From Corynebacterium lizhenjunii (GTDB taxonomy: Bacteria > Actinomycetota > Actinomycetes > Mycobacteriales > Mycobacteriaceae), in the NCBI RefSeq assembly GCF_011038655.2, contig NZ_CP064954.1, positions 1,798,001-1,862,000 of the forward strand: DNA of 64,000 nucleotides. Direction: 5' to 3'. The position numbers and the translations under genes were made by a program. A model generated the notes under the pieces. It was given only the letters and a program-made list of their open reading frames with translations, searched no databases and was not told where the DNA came from. Every line of letters starts with the position of its first letter. Positions within the stretch are counted from its first letter, which is position 1. This document shows, in pieces, positions 1 to 7,616 of the stretch.

Positions 1-2
1 TC

Positions 3-833
3 AAGGACATCGCAGATGCGCTGAACGGTCTCGCAGGCGGCATCGGCAATGCAGGCAGTACCCATCGCACCACCCGCACCATCAACGTGCCCGGCCAGGG
101 CCAGCGCTCCTACCTGCTGAGCCTACCGGCAGGCCACAACGGCATCTCCCCCACCCCAGTGCTCTTCGGCTTCTCCGGCTGGACCCACAGCGCTGAGCAA
201 GGCGCCGGCTACATGAACCTTGAGCGCGCTGCTGGCAACGAGGCCATCGTGGTTTACCCGCAGCCGCGCGCTAACGCCTCCGGCACGCTCGGCTGGGAAG
301 GGCCCTCCTACGCCCCCACCCGTCGCGGCGAAGACGTCGACTTCGCCCGCGCCATCGTGGACCAGCTCAACCGCGACTACGCCATTGACCGCTCCCGCAT
401 CTACGCCACCGGCTTGTCTAACGGCGGCGGCATGGCACTCAATCTCGCTTGCCAAGCGCCCGAGACCTTTGCCGCCGTCGCCGGAGTAGCGACCGCTTCT
501 TACACCCCCATCTTCGACGGCTGCCGCGGCCAAGTACCCACGCTGCTTATCCACGGCACCAATGACGACATTGCGCGCTACGCCAACGACGGCATCGGCC
601 AAGGCGGGCCCTACTACTCCACCCGCGAGGCATGGCGCCGCATCGGCGAACGCAACCTGTGCAACACCACCAACAACCTGCGCGTGAGCCAAGGCAACGG
701 CTACGAATCCTTCGCCTACTCCAACTGCCTGGCTGATACGGTCCTCTACCGCGTCAACGGCGGCACACACACCTGGTTCGCCTCCAACCCCGCCGCCACA
801 CAGGAAGTGTGGAACTTCTTGCGCACCCGCTAG
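3..833 (+). CDS. Secreted PHB-depolymerase/feruloyl-esterase-like hydrolase (5' end outside window)
   Basis: This is an alpha/beta-hydrolase of the polyhydroxybutyrate depolymerase/LpqC esterase type, probably exported and acting on ester substrates outside the cell. The serine elbow reads GLSNGGG, the likely acidic residue lies in IHGTNDDIA, and the catalytic His is in GGTHTW near the C terminus. The cysteine-rich C-terminal half (LACQ, DGCRG, RNLCN, SNCL) fits disulphides in an exported enzyme. A GTG at 87 is a possible start, but the frame is open back to base 3 with residues that read as real protein, so the gene and any signal peptide begin before the window. The stop at 831-833 converges on the next gene. 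The natural substrate cannot be told from sequence. Confidence 0.85.
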   Translation, partial: KDIADALNGLAGGIGNAGSTHRTTRTINVPGQGQRSYLLSLPAGHNGISPTPVLFGFSGWTHSAEQGAGYMNLERAAGNEAIVVYPQPRANASGTLGWEGPSYAPTRRGEDVDFARAIVDQLNRDYAIDRSRIYATGLSNGGGMALNLACQAPETFAAVAGVATASYTPIFDGCRGQVPTLLIHGTNDDIARYANDGIGQGGPYYSTREAWRRIGERNLCNTTNNLRVSQGNGYESFAYSNCLADTVLYRVNGGTHTWFASNPAATQEVWNFLRTR

Positions 834-845
834 CGCGCCCGCCTG

Positions 846-1694
846 CTAAGCGAGGCCGAGCTCGCGCGCCACCCGCGCGTTGACCTCCGCCCACAGCGGC
901 TTAGCCCAGTCCCCAAAGTCGCGGTTAGACAACATAACCATCGCGGCTTGGGCCTCGGGCACCATCCACAGATAGGTCCCGGACATGCCAAAGTGGCCCA
1001 CGGCATCGGCAGGCAACTTAGACATCCAGTGCTCCCGGCCGCCATCGCGGCCCTTGGACCCATGGACCTCGAAGCCCAAGCCCCAAGTATTGTCCCCAAA
1101 AGGCCCATAGCCGGGAACAATCCCCCGCAGGCCCGCGAACTGCACTCGGACCATCTCCGCCAGCGTGCTGGGATCCAACAGCCGCGGTTGCATCACCTCT
1201 TGGGAAAAGCGCACCAGATCATCCACGGTGGTTTCTAGGCCGTGGCCTGCGGGCCCCCGCAGGGCCGTGTTCTCCATCCCCAACGGCGCAAACACGCCCT
1301 CCGCCAGATAACTCGCAAACGACATGCCCGTGGCCTCTTCGACCACCTCCGCAGCCCACTCATAGCCCGCTGAGGAATAAATCCGCCGCTGCTCCACCGG
1401 CCGTTCCGGCTCGCGGCTATCAAACCCCACACCTGAGGCGTGCGCCAGGAGATGCCGCAGGCTCGCCCCCTCTGGACCGGCCGGTTGGTCCAGCTCCACC
1501 GCGCCTTCCTCCACGGCCATCATCACCCCGTAGGCCACCACGGGTTTAGTCACGGAGGCCACCGCAAACTGCGCGGCTGTATCCCCCACGGCCCGCACCT
1601 GGTCGTGGCTGATCAGGGCGCCGGCCACGGCATCGGCAGGAAACTCCGGCAGCACCTGGGCAATATAGTCAGCAGCAGTGTCAAAAGCGCTCAT
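846..1694 (-). CDS. Serine hydrolase of the beta-lactamase class C / D-Ala-D-Ala carboxypeptidase family
   Basis: This is a 282-residue beta-lactamase-fold protein. The active-site SxxK motif is in ASVTKPVVA, the second motif is the Tyr-containing YSSAGYEWA, and a GHFGMSGTYLW segment near the C terminus stands where the third (HxG/KTG-like) motif is expected. No signal peptide is visible, so it is probably cytoplasmic and more likely an esterase or amidase than a true beta-lactamase. It stands between the upstream esterase (convergent) and the TRIC-channel gene on the same strand. The coding strand carries two copies of the TGCCGATGCC word, both read as Ala-Asp-Ala. Substrate is not predictable. 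Confidence 0.85.
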   Translation of the reverse strand: MSAFDTAADYIAQVLPEFPADAVAGALISHDQVRAVGDTAAQFAVASVTKPVVAYGVMMAVEEGAVELDQPAGPEGASLRHLLAHASGVGFDSREPERPVEQRRIYSSAGYEWAAEVVEEATGMSFASYLAEGVFAPLGMENTALRGPAGHGLETTVDDLVRFSQEVMQPRLLDPSTLAEMVRVQFAGLRGIVPGYGPFGDNTWGLGFEVHGSKGRDGGREHWMSKLPADAVGHFGMSGTYLWMVPEAQAAMVMLSNRDFGDWAKPLWAEVNARVARELGLA

Positions 1695-1737
1695 GCTCCC
1701 ACATCCTACCGGCGCGCCCCCTTACTAGCCCGCACCC

Positions 1738-2862
1738 TTAGTCATCGCGTTGTTCAAACTTCTTGCTCAGCTCATCTACGAACTCGTCGGCCAAGGACTC
1801 GTCGGAAAGGATCATATCCAGCACGTCATTGTGGTCGGGGCCTTCACTGTGGCCCTCCTGCGGCGCGTAGTCCTCGTAGGAGTCGCCGCGCACGTCCACG
1901 CCAAAGCCCCATTCGGAATCCGTGGCAGACGGCGCCTGCTGTCCGTTCGGCTTCACCGCCGGGAATTGGCCGGTGACATGTTGGTCCATCTGCGACATCT
2001 CACTGCGGAACGAGTCCATAAACTGGCTGGCATCCGCCACTGCCTGCGCACGGCGCTTGCCGGCCCGCACTTCCTTTTCAATGCGCCTCTGCAGTGCCTT
2101 TTCCATCTGCCGATGCCGCCAGGACCGCACCTTCGTCGGCTCCAGCCTGCGGCCTACCGCACGCCCCCGCTGCTCGGCGCGGCGAGCCATAACGGCCATC
2201 TGCACGGCGGTGTCGTTGATGGGCGCCCAGTCGGCATCGGTACGCACACGCCAGCCGGTCCAGTAAGCGGTAAGGGTTATCACAATGCTAATCACCGGGC
2301 CAATGAGCATGCCCCAGGCCAGGGCACCAAAATGCTGCGAGACCAGGACCGTCACGCTGCAGGCAATCGCCGGGATGACGGTGGGCAGGTTATCACCAAA
2401 CACGGCTGGCTCACGCCCCATGGACACATCCCGGATCATTGACCCACCCGTCGCGGTAAACACTCCCATCATGATGCACGGCACCGGCGGCAGCCCATAC
2501 GTCAGCGCTTTCACCGCGCCGGTAGCCGCCCACAGGCCCGAGACCACTGCATCACCATGAGTATGGAACAGCTCCCACGTGCGCCCCTTGAAGTACACAA
2601 AGCGCGCAATCAGCGCCCCCGTAAACGCCAAATACAGGTACTCCGGCTCCGACATTGCCGCCACCGTGCCGCGGTTGATCAGCACGTCGCGGATCATACC
2701 CCCACCTAGCGCGGAAAACATCGCGATAAAGAAAAACCCGATGATGTCATAGCCGCGCTGGCGCGCAATCGTCCCGCCGATAATCCCCATCAGCAGCACA
2801 CCACTGACATCGGACCACCGGTACAGCGTCTCAATGAGTGGGTCCACGTCCATAACTGTCAT
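1738..2862 (-). CDS. TRIC-type (UPF0126) cation channel family membrane protein
   Basis: The first ~205 residues hold about seven hydrophobic helices in two related halves. Each half carries the glycine-rich family signature: SALGGGMIRDVLI in the first and TATGGSMIRDVSM in the second. The family forms trimeric cation (K+) channels. The remaining ~170 residues are hydrophilic, rich in Arg then acidic residues, and look like a cytoplasmic tail much longer than the ~205-aa minimal family member; its role is unknown. ATG at 2862 was chosen because a TAGTAT -10 box ends 7 nt upstream, which suggests a leaderless transcript. ATG at 2853 is the alternative. Confidence 0.85.
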   Translation of the reverse strand: MTVMDVDPLIETLYRWSDVSGVLLMGIIGGTIARQRGYDIIGFFFIAMFSALGGGMIRDVLINRGTVAAMSEPEYLYLAFTGALIARFVYFKGRTWELFHTHGDAVVSGLWAATGAVKALTYGLPPVPCIMMGVFTATGGSMIRDVSMGREPAVFGDNLPTVIPAIACSVTVLVSQHFGALAWGMLIGPVISIVITLTAYWTGWRVRTDADWAPINDTAVQMAVMARRAEQRGRAVGRRLEPTKVRSWRHRQMEKALQRRIEKEVRAGKRRAQAVADASQFMDSFRSEMSQMDQHVTGQFPAVKPNGQQAPSATDSEWGFGVDVRGDSYEDYAPQEGHSEGPDHNDVLDMILSDESLADEFVDELSKKFEQRDD

Positions 2863-2869
2863 GCGGACA

Positions 2870-2875
2870 ATACTA
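2870..2875 (-). promoter_or_regulatory. -10 box of the TRIC-channel gene (leaderless)
   Basis: On the minus strand TAGTAT is followed by seven bases and then the ATG at 2862, so the transcript would begin at or next to the start codon. No Shine-Dalgarno sequence could fit. No clear -35 box is seen, which is usual in corynebacteria. Confidence 0.45.
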
Positions 2876-2919
2876 AGCCAGGCTCCGTCAGCAACTCGCG
2901 TACTGGCGGGGCCTGGCAG

Positions 2920-4389
2920 CTATGGCGTCGCTGTCTCCGAGGCTTCCTCCACTGGAGCGTTCTCCGTGGGTGTTGCGTCCGCGGTAGGCGTGGTGGGCGT
3001 GGTGGGCGTGGGCGCCACAGTGTCTTCTTCGGTGCTCTGGCGCCGGGTGGTGGTCGCTGGGGCTTGTTCGCCGGTGGTGTGCTGCTCCGTCACGGCGGTG
3101 TCTGCCTCGCTGCCTGGTGCATCGGCTGGGGTGGTGGTGGCGGGGGCATCGGCAGGCACTGGGGCGTCGGCAGTGGCGGAGGGGGCAGGGGTGGGTTCAG
3201 AGGGGGTATCGGCAGACTCGGTCCTGTCGCGCCAGTAGCTGGGCGCCAGCCAGCCGGCATTGGCGTCCTCCGGGTCCGACGATGCCACCAGCAACATCCC
3301 CACCACCAGCAGCGCCACCAGCAGCGAGGTTGTCGAGCTGCGCACGCGCCCGCCCCAGGTCCACAGGCGCTGGAAGCGCGTCGCGGGCTCCTCAGGTTCT
3401 GGCTGCGCAGAGTCTGCCGATGCCCCCGGACCATCATCCTTGACCTCTACCGCAGCTTCATCCGGGGCTGTGGCTGGCATGACCTGAGTGGGATCTGCCG
3501 GGGTTTCCTCCACCTGAGCGTCGGCGGTGGTCTCTGGGTGGCCGGGGACCTCCAGGCCCAGGTTGTAGTGGTCCCAAAAAGCCGCGACCAATGCGGAGCG
3601 AATGCAGCGCTCGACCGCCCACTGGCGCGCCGGATTGACCACCACCAGGATGCGGAAGCGCACCTGCCACGGTTGGCCCGCGGCTGTGGGGGCCTGCAAG
3701 CCGGTGGCCGGAAGAACGTCGAGTTCGCCGACGACATCGGAGGCAATGGCTTCATCCGCAATCGCTTTACGGGAGACACTTTCGACCCGGCGGGCGATGT
3801 CGCTGAGGGTCTCCCCCGCCTGCACCGGCACCTCCAAATCCACGACGGCACGGGCCCAATCCTGCGAATAGTTAGTCACCACGCCAGCCGAACCGTTGGG
3901 GATGATCACCACCTCCCCCTTCGGGGTGCGCACCTTGGTGGTGCGTAGCGTCAGGGCCACCACCGTGCCCTCCACCCCGCTAGGGCCGTCGAAGCTGACG
4001 TAATCACCGACACCGAATTGCTTTTCCGACAGGATGAAGAAACCCGCCAAGAAATCGCCGATAATCGCCTGTGCGCCAAAGCCCACTGCGGCTGAGATGA
4101 CCGTCGCGGGAATCGCCGCACCTAGCGGGGGCACACCCAAGTTAGTCAGCGCGGCGATGGCCAGCAAGAAGTACGCCACCACCTGGACCACATAAACCAA
4201 TGCGCCTACCAGCGCCAGCCGCGCCTTGGTGGCTTCTTCTTCCTCCGGCAAGCGCTGTTCAATAATGCGCACCACCAGCCGGCCCACCCGCGGGACCAGC
4301 ATAGCCAGCAATAGTAACGCCAACAGCGGCAGCCCGTGGTCCACCACTAACTGCCAGAGCTCAAAGAGGTAGTGCCGCAGAAGATTCAT
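2920..4389 (-). CDS. mscCG: MscS-type mechanosensitive channel, MscCG-like (glutamate/betaine efflux)
   Basis: A small-conductance mechanosensitive channel. Three N-terminal TM helices are followed by the MscS pore helix (about 88-118, rich in Gly/Ala: AVGFGAQAIIGDF) and the beta domain with GVGDYVSFDG and PNGSAGVVTNYS. As in C. glutamicum MscCG (NCgl1221), the main glutamate exporter, there is an extra C-terminal TM segment (SLLVALLVVGMLLVA, roughly 345-360) after a charged linker. Beyond it is a ~120-residue outward tail made largely of Thr, Pro, Ala and Glu. Total length is 489 aa. The gene is monocistronic, with an AAGGA ribosome site 5 nt before ATG 4389. The tail holds three near or exact copies of the TGCCGATGCC word. 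Confidence 0.85.
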   Translation of the reverse strand: MNLLRHYLFELWQLVVDHGLPLLALLLLAMLVPRVGRLVVRIIEQRLPEEEEATKARLALVGALVYVVQVVAYFLLAIAALTNLGVPPLGAAIPATVISAAVGFGAQAIIGDFLAGFFILSEKQFGVGDYVSFDGPSGVEGTVVALTLRTTKVRTPKGEVVIIPNGSAGVVTNYSQDWARAVVDLEVPVQAGETLSDIARRVESVSRKAIADEAIASDVVGELDVLPATGLQAPTAAGQPWQVRFRILVVVNPARQWAVERCIRSALVAAFWDHYNLGLEVPGHPETTADAQVEETPADPTQVMPATAPDEAAVEVKDDGPGASADSAQPEPEEPATRFQRLWTWGGRVRSSTTSLLVALLVVGMLLVASSDPEDANAGWLAPSYWRDRTESADTPSEPTPAPSATADAPVPADAPATTTPADAPGSEADTAVTEQHTTGEQAPATTTRRQSTEEDTVAPTPTTPTTPTADATPTENAPVEEASETATP

Positions 4390-4471
4390 AGTCCTTCAGC
4401 ATAGGCAGCTGCGGTGTCAGCGCGCTGGGGTTTGCCTGGCAATTCTCGCGGCTCAATCCAGTAGGCCGCTT

Positions 4472-4652
4472 AGCCCGCACGTCTAGCCCCTCCGGCTGCC
4501 GGTTTTCGGCTGCCGTGGGGCTGGATTCTTGCGCTGAGTTACGTTGGGTTGCGCCGCTAGCTTGGAGCGCTACGCCGACTATTGCACTGAGCCCGCACCT
4601 GTAGCCCCTCCGGCGGCCTGTTTTCGGCTGCCGTGGGGCTGGGGTGTTGCGC
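4472..4652. repeat. Two 63-bp direct repeats, each able to form a hairpin
   Basis: Copies lie at 4472-4534 and 4590-4652, 118 bp apart start to start, with 7 mismatches in 63 by eye. Each has AGCCCC near its start and GGGGCT near its end, so each can fold on itself, and each repeats CGGCTGCCG-like blocks around a TTTT loop. They fill most of the 312-bp non-coding gap between the MscCG start and the HNH chimera. No ORF or promoter is evident in the gap. They could be a small mobile palindromic element or part of a former attachment region. Confidence 0.6.
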
Positions 4653-4701
4653 AGCCTGCCGTGTCGCGCTTGCCGTGCTGCCGCCGCTGCGGGCGCGGGG
4701 G

Positions 4702-5262
4702 TTAGTTGGTGGGGCTAGTAGGCACCGGGACACCACCACCAGGTGACTGCCACGCCACCTGCCCACCAACCCTTACCATCCGGCCGCGGTGGATGGGTAT
4801 TCCTCCCGGCGGGTGGTCTTCATTGGCACCATTATGGTGCGGGCATAACACCGTGAGATTCTTTATGTTGGTTTCCCCACCATCAGCCCACGACGTGATG
4901 TGGTGGATCTGGCACTTATCAAACGGCACATGACAATCCAACCACGCACATTCAGGGCTCTCCGCGGCAAGCAGGAGGCGCTGCTTGTCGGTAGCAAAGC
5001 GCTCCTGAGGTTTGGTCATCGCTAGCCAATGTTCTACTGCTTGCCCTACGGTGGGAACTTTAACCTCAGCGGTCCTAACCGCCGGAGGTTGCCACGTACC
5101 TAGGTCTATCTCTCTACGCACTCCTGCAAGCCACGCTAGCGCGTCTAGCTTGTCTCTGAACGTGGTTGGTGCCGTGTAGCGCCGGTTATCCGGTGCAAGG
5201 TATCCGGCTTGCCATCTTCCACTAGGAAGGCGGCGGGTTGAACCCCACGAATTTCGTGCCAT
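4702..5262 (-). CDS. Chimeric ORF: phage-integrase N-terminus joined to an HNH endonuclease C-terminus
   Basis: From ATG 5262 the first ~80 residues (WGSTRRLPSGRWQAGYLAP, then a TFRDKLDALAWL stretch) resemble the N-terminal arm-binding region of actinophage tyrosine integrases. The rest switches to the C-terminal HNH module seen in DUF222/13E12-type nucleases: RFATDKQRLLL, CAWLDC, CQIHHITSWADGGET, then LTVLCPHHN. The integrase catalytic domain and the DUF222 domain are both missing. The open frame runs back to 5418 through the tRNA end, but that part is not credible as protein. It lies just 3' of a tRNA gene, the usual place for an integrase. Best read as a deletion fusion in an element remnant; nuclease activity is possible but doubtful. 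Confidence 0.65.
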   Translation of the reverse strand: MARNSWGSTRRLPSGRWQAGYLAPDNRRYTAPTTFRDKLDALAWLAGVRREIDLGTWQPPAVRTAEVKVPTVGQAVEHWLAMTKPQERFATDKQRLLLAAESPECAWLDCHVPFDKCQIHHITSWADGGETNIKNLTVLCPHHNGANEDHPPGGIPIHRGRMVRVGGQVAWQSPGGGVPVPTSPTN

Positions 5263-5368
5263 AAACGTGCAACATCTCCCCCGGCGCGCATACGCGGGCG
5301 GGGTACACGCCCCGGTAATCATGTAGTATCGAAATTGCCCTAAGCAGGGCAGACACGAAAAACGACCA

Positions 5369-5396
5369 CAGGCCAAACCCCCAAAAAGGGGGCCTG
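5369..5396 (-). terminator. Probable terminator of the tRNA gene
   Basis: Just downstream of the tRNA 3' end, CAGGCC-AAA-CCCCC and GGGGG-CCTG can pair around a five-base A (plus strand) or T (minus strand) loop. The strand-wise order suits termination of the minus-strand tRNA. There is no long U-tract directly after the stem. Confidence 0.45.
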
Positions 5397-5409
5397 ACCT
5401 GGTGTTTTG

Positions 5410-5483
5410 TGGGGCCACCGGGGCTCGAACCCGGGACCAGCGGATTATGAGTCCGCGGCTCTAACCGACTGAGCTATAGCCCC
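5410..5483 (-). tRNA. tRNA with CAU anticodon (elongator Met or Ile2)
   Basis: This is a 74-nt cloverleaf on the minus strand. The acceptor pairs GGGGCTA with TGGCCCC, the discriminator is A, and no CCA is encoded. The D-arm has AGCTCAGTCGGTTAGAG, the anticodon arm is GCGGA-CTCATAA-TCCGC, and the T-arm is CCGGG-TTCGAGC-CCCGG. The CAU anticodon could be methionine or, after lysidine modification, isoleucine (AUA). The sequence alone does not settle which. Its 3' end faces the integrase-derived chimera, so it was probably the integration target of a former element. Confidence 0.9.
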
Positions 5484-5744
5484 ACGCGCCAAACGCGCCT
5501 TACTATCATGCACTATCGCAGGGGTTGGGGGCAAAGTCCACATTTCCGCACCCCGGGTACGAGTCACCTTGCGGCATGTCTCCGACTCCCTACTCGCCAA
5601 GGCCCTGACCACGTAGCAGGACGCATCGCCTTTGGATACGTGTTGGAGCTACTGGAGGCAGATTCAAATCAACGCATATCCTCGGGTTTGTCTGATTTCT
5701 AGCGAGATTGTCTCACCCCTGCAACACCTGCTAGATTTCAAGTC

Positions 5745-6434
5745 ATGTCAGCTCAACGCGAACCGCTACCGCCAAGTTCCTCCCACATCATCACAGACAA
5801 TGACGCCGCCAGCTATCTTGCCGCTCTGGATATTTCAGTAGAGGACTTAAGAGACTCTCTTCTTGATGCTTTCGACGCGGCCAACAACCGTGATTCCAAG
5901 TACTGGCCAAACACATCCCAGGGCTACGAGTTTTGGGCCCAACTTGTTCACGGGGTCCGTAGTCGGCTAGATAAGAGTGAGCACTGGGAAGTTGATAACC
6001 CTGACAACCGCCCCGTCATGTTGCGGGAAGGAAAGAGGTATGAGCTCGCTTTCGCCCGCGGCGACGCAGCTACCGGCAACCCTGATGCCGAGCCGAACTT
6101 CGCACGCAAAGCTGGCCCGGCTACGATTAGCGCCGCTAACCGCTTTCTCGACCCAGACCAATTCGCCCTCATCAGCCTGGCTAATCTTATTACTGCAGAA
6201 GAGTCTTCAGGCCCCAGCTCTCACCCGGCGGGTACATGGATTGTGCTTTACCGATACCGGGAGGGGACAATCAACTGTGAGGTATCTATTCCTGCACGCA
6301 TCGATAACAATGGATTTGTTGACAGCTGGTGGGTTCGTGTTCTCTTGCCCCCCATAACCGATTTCCCGAATGTTGACCATCCTGAGCTCCCTGATTCATT
6401 GAACGACGATGACCTCAATTTCTCCATTATTTGA
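5745..6434 (+). CDS. Unknown 229-aa protein, partner of the XRE-ImmA protein
   Basis: I do not recognise a named domain. The protein is soluble, with no signal peptide or TM helix. The N-terminal half looks helical (ISVEDLRDSLLDAFDAANNRDS), with aromatic-rich stretches (YWPNTSQGYEFWAQL). The C-terminal half looks beta-rich (GTWIVLYRYREGTINCEVSIPA, then DSWWVRVLLPPI). Its 3' end overlaps the next gene by 26 bp, so the two are almost certainly translated together and probably act together. Immediate neighbours upstream are a 261-bp non-coding stretch and the tRNA. Codon use is less GC-biased than in the housekeeping genes, suggesting acquisition. Confidence 0.6.
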   Translation: MSAQREPLPPSSSHIITDNDAASYLAALDISVEDLRDSLLDAFDAANNRDSKYWPNTSQGYEFWAQLVHGVRSRLDKSEHWEVDNPDNRPVMLREGKRYELAFARGDAATGNPDAEPNFARKAGPATISAANRFLDPDQFALISLANLITAEESSGPSSHPAGTWIVLYRYREGTINCEVSIPARIDNNGFVDSWWVRVLLPPITDFPNVDHPELPDSLNDDDLNFSII

Positions 6435-7452
6435 CTCCCACAACCTCGAATTGGCACGTGAATTAGCTGGGAAAACCAAGGCGGAAGCCGCAGCGCTACT
6501 AAAAGTTACACCGCGCATGTATTCCCGATACCTCTTGCGGGGTTTTCCCGCTACTCGTGCAGCGGACGCAGCACACGCGTTTGCAGTGCCGATTGAGTTT
6601 TTAACAGCGCCGGAACCCGCGGGCCTAGACATCTCCACCGTAAATTTCCGGGCCGGACGTAAAGCCCAGGCGGTTCATCGCCGAGCAGCGATCGCCAATG
6701 GTCGCATACTCCTGGGCTTGGACGACTGGCTCAAGGAGAACTTTCGGATCCCTAAGCTCAATCTCCCCGATTTGCAAGGTGAAGACCCGACACTGGCGGC
6801 AGAGATTCTCCGGGAAGCCTGGGGCATGGGAACCAAACCAGCTCAGAACATGGTCCAGCTCTGTGAATCAAAGGGAATTGGTGTCTATGGATTGTCAACT
6901 GTTGCCGAAGACGTAGACGCCTTCTCTGCTTGGCACAACAGCCTACCGCTCATATTCATCTCCCGACGCAAAACTCCTGAGCGCTCACGGTTTGATATAG
7001 CCCACGAACTCGGGCACCTGGTCCTCCACCATGGAGGCTGCTGTGACGCCAAAGCGGTCCAAGAAAAGGAGGCCGACCAATTTGCCTCCGCGTTCTTAAT
7101 CCCCCGTTCCGCTATGCGACAGTACTTGCCCAAGCTCCCGAGCCTAGAACACATTTTGGAGTTCAAGTCTGTCTACCATGTCTCTGCTATGGCAGTCACT
7201 GTCTCACTGCACCGGGCGGGGATGCTCACCGATGCCTCTTACAAACGCCGCTGCGCCGTGCTGAACTCCCGCGGCTACCGAAGTGGAGAACCGGAAGGAA
7301 TCCAGCAGTACGAGCACTCCCGGATTTTTGAGCAGGTTTTTGACTCGCAGCGACCAAATCCAATCACCCGCCGACAACTGGCGGATTTGCTCCACCTCTC
7401 CCCCGCGGTGGTACGGGAAGCAACCTTGGCTACTCCCCTGCAGACAATCTAA
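6409..7452 (+). CDS. XRE-HTH / ImmA-IrrE metalloprotease (antirepressor-type)
   Basis: An N-terminal helix-turn-helix (about residues 12-65: ELARELAGKTKAEAAALLKV) is followed by an IrrE/ImmA peptidase domain. The zinc site is HELGH at 199-203 inside FDIAHELGHLVLHH, and the third ligand is probably Glu221 in EKEADQFASAFLIP. A second short helical unit, RRQLADLLHLSPAVV, lies near the C terminus. Proteins of this build cleave or inactivate a repressor or antitoxin and are common in phages, ICEs and stress-response or defence loci. The start overlaps the upstream 229-aa gene, a likely substrate or partner. Whether it regulates the primase-helicase downstream is inference. Confidence 0.8.
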   Translation: MTSISPLFDSHNLELARELAGKTKAEAAALLKVTPRMYSRYLLRGFPATRAADAAHAFAVPIEFLTAPEPAGLDISTVNFRAGRKAQAVHRRAAIANGRILLGLDDWLKENFRIPKLNLPDLQGEDPTLAAEILREAWGMGTKPAQNMVQLCESKGIGVYGLSTVAEDVDAFSAWHNSLPLIFISRRKTPERSRFDIAHELGHLVLHHGGCCDAKAVQEKEADQFASAFLIPRSAMRQYLPKLPSLEHILEFKSVYHVSAMAVTVSLHRAGMLTDASYKRRCAVLNSRGYRSGEPEGIQQYEHSRIFEQVFDSQRPNPITRRQLADLLHLSPAVVREATLATPLQTI

Positions 7453-7602
7453 CCCGCGTGGATTACTCGCAAGCTTCACTGGCACTGTCTCGGCTTGACT
7501 CGGCTCAGTAGCCCGGTGCGCCGCGGAGAGTAATCGCACCACACGGGCCAAATAATCCCGCCTTCATCACGCTCGGGCCATAAATCACCCCTCCACTGGC
7601 CC

Positions 7603-7608
7603 TATAAT
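7603..7608 (+). promoter_or_regulatory. -10 box of the primase-helicase gene (leaderless)
   Basis: A perfect TATAAT ends 8 nt before ATG 7617, which places transcription start at or next to the start codon. This argues against the in-frame TTG at 7608, which lies on the box itself. Upstream, GGTGCG (7515-7520) and CGCACC (7535-7540) could pair as a terminator or operator for the preceding gene pair. Confidence 0.5.
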
Positions 7609-7616
7609 TGGTGCCA

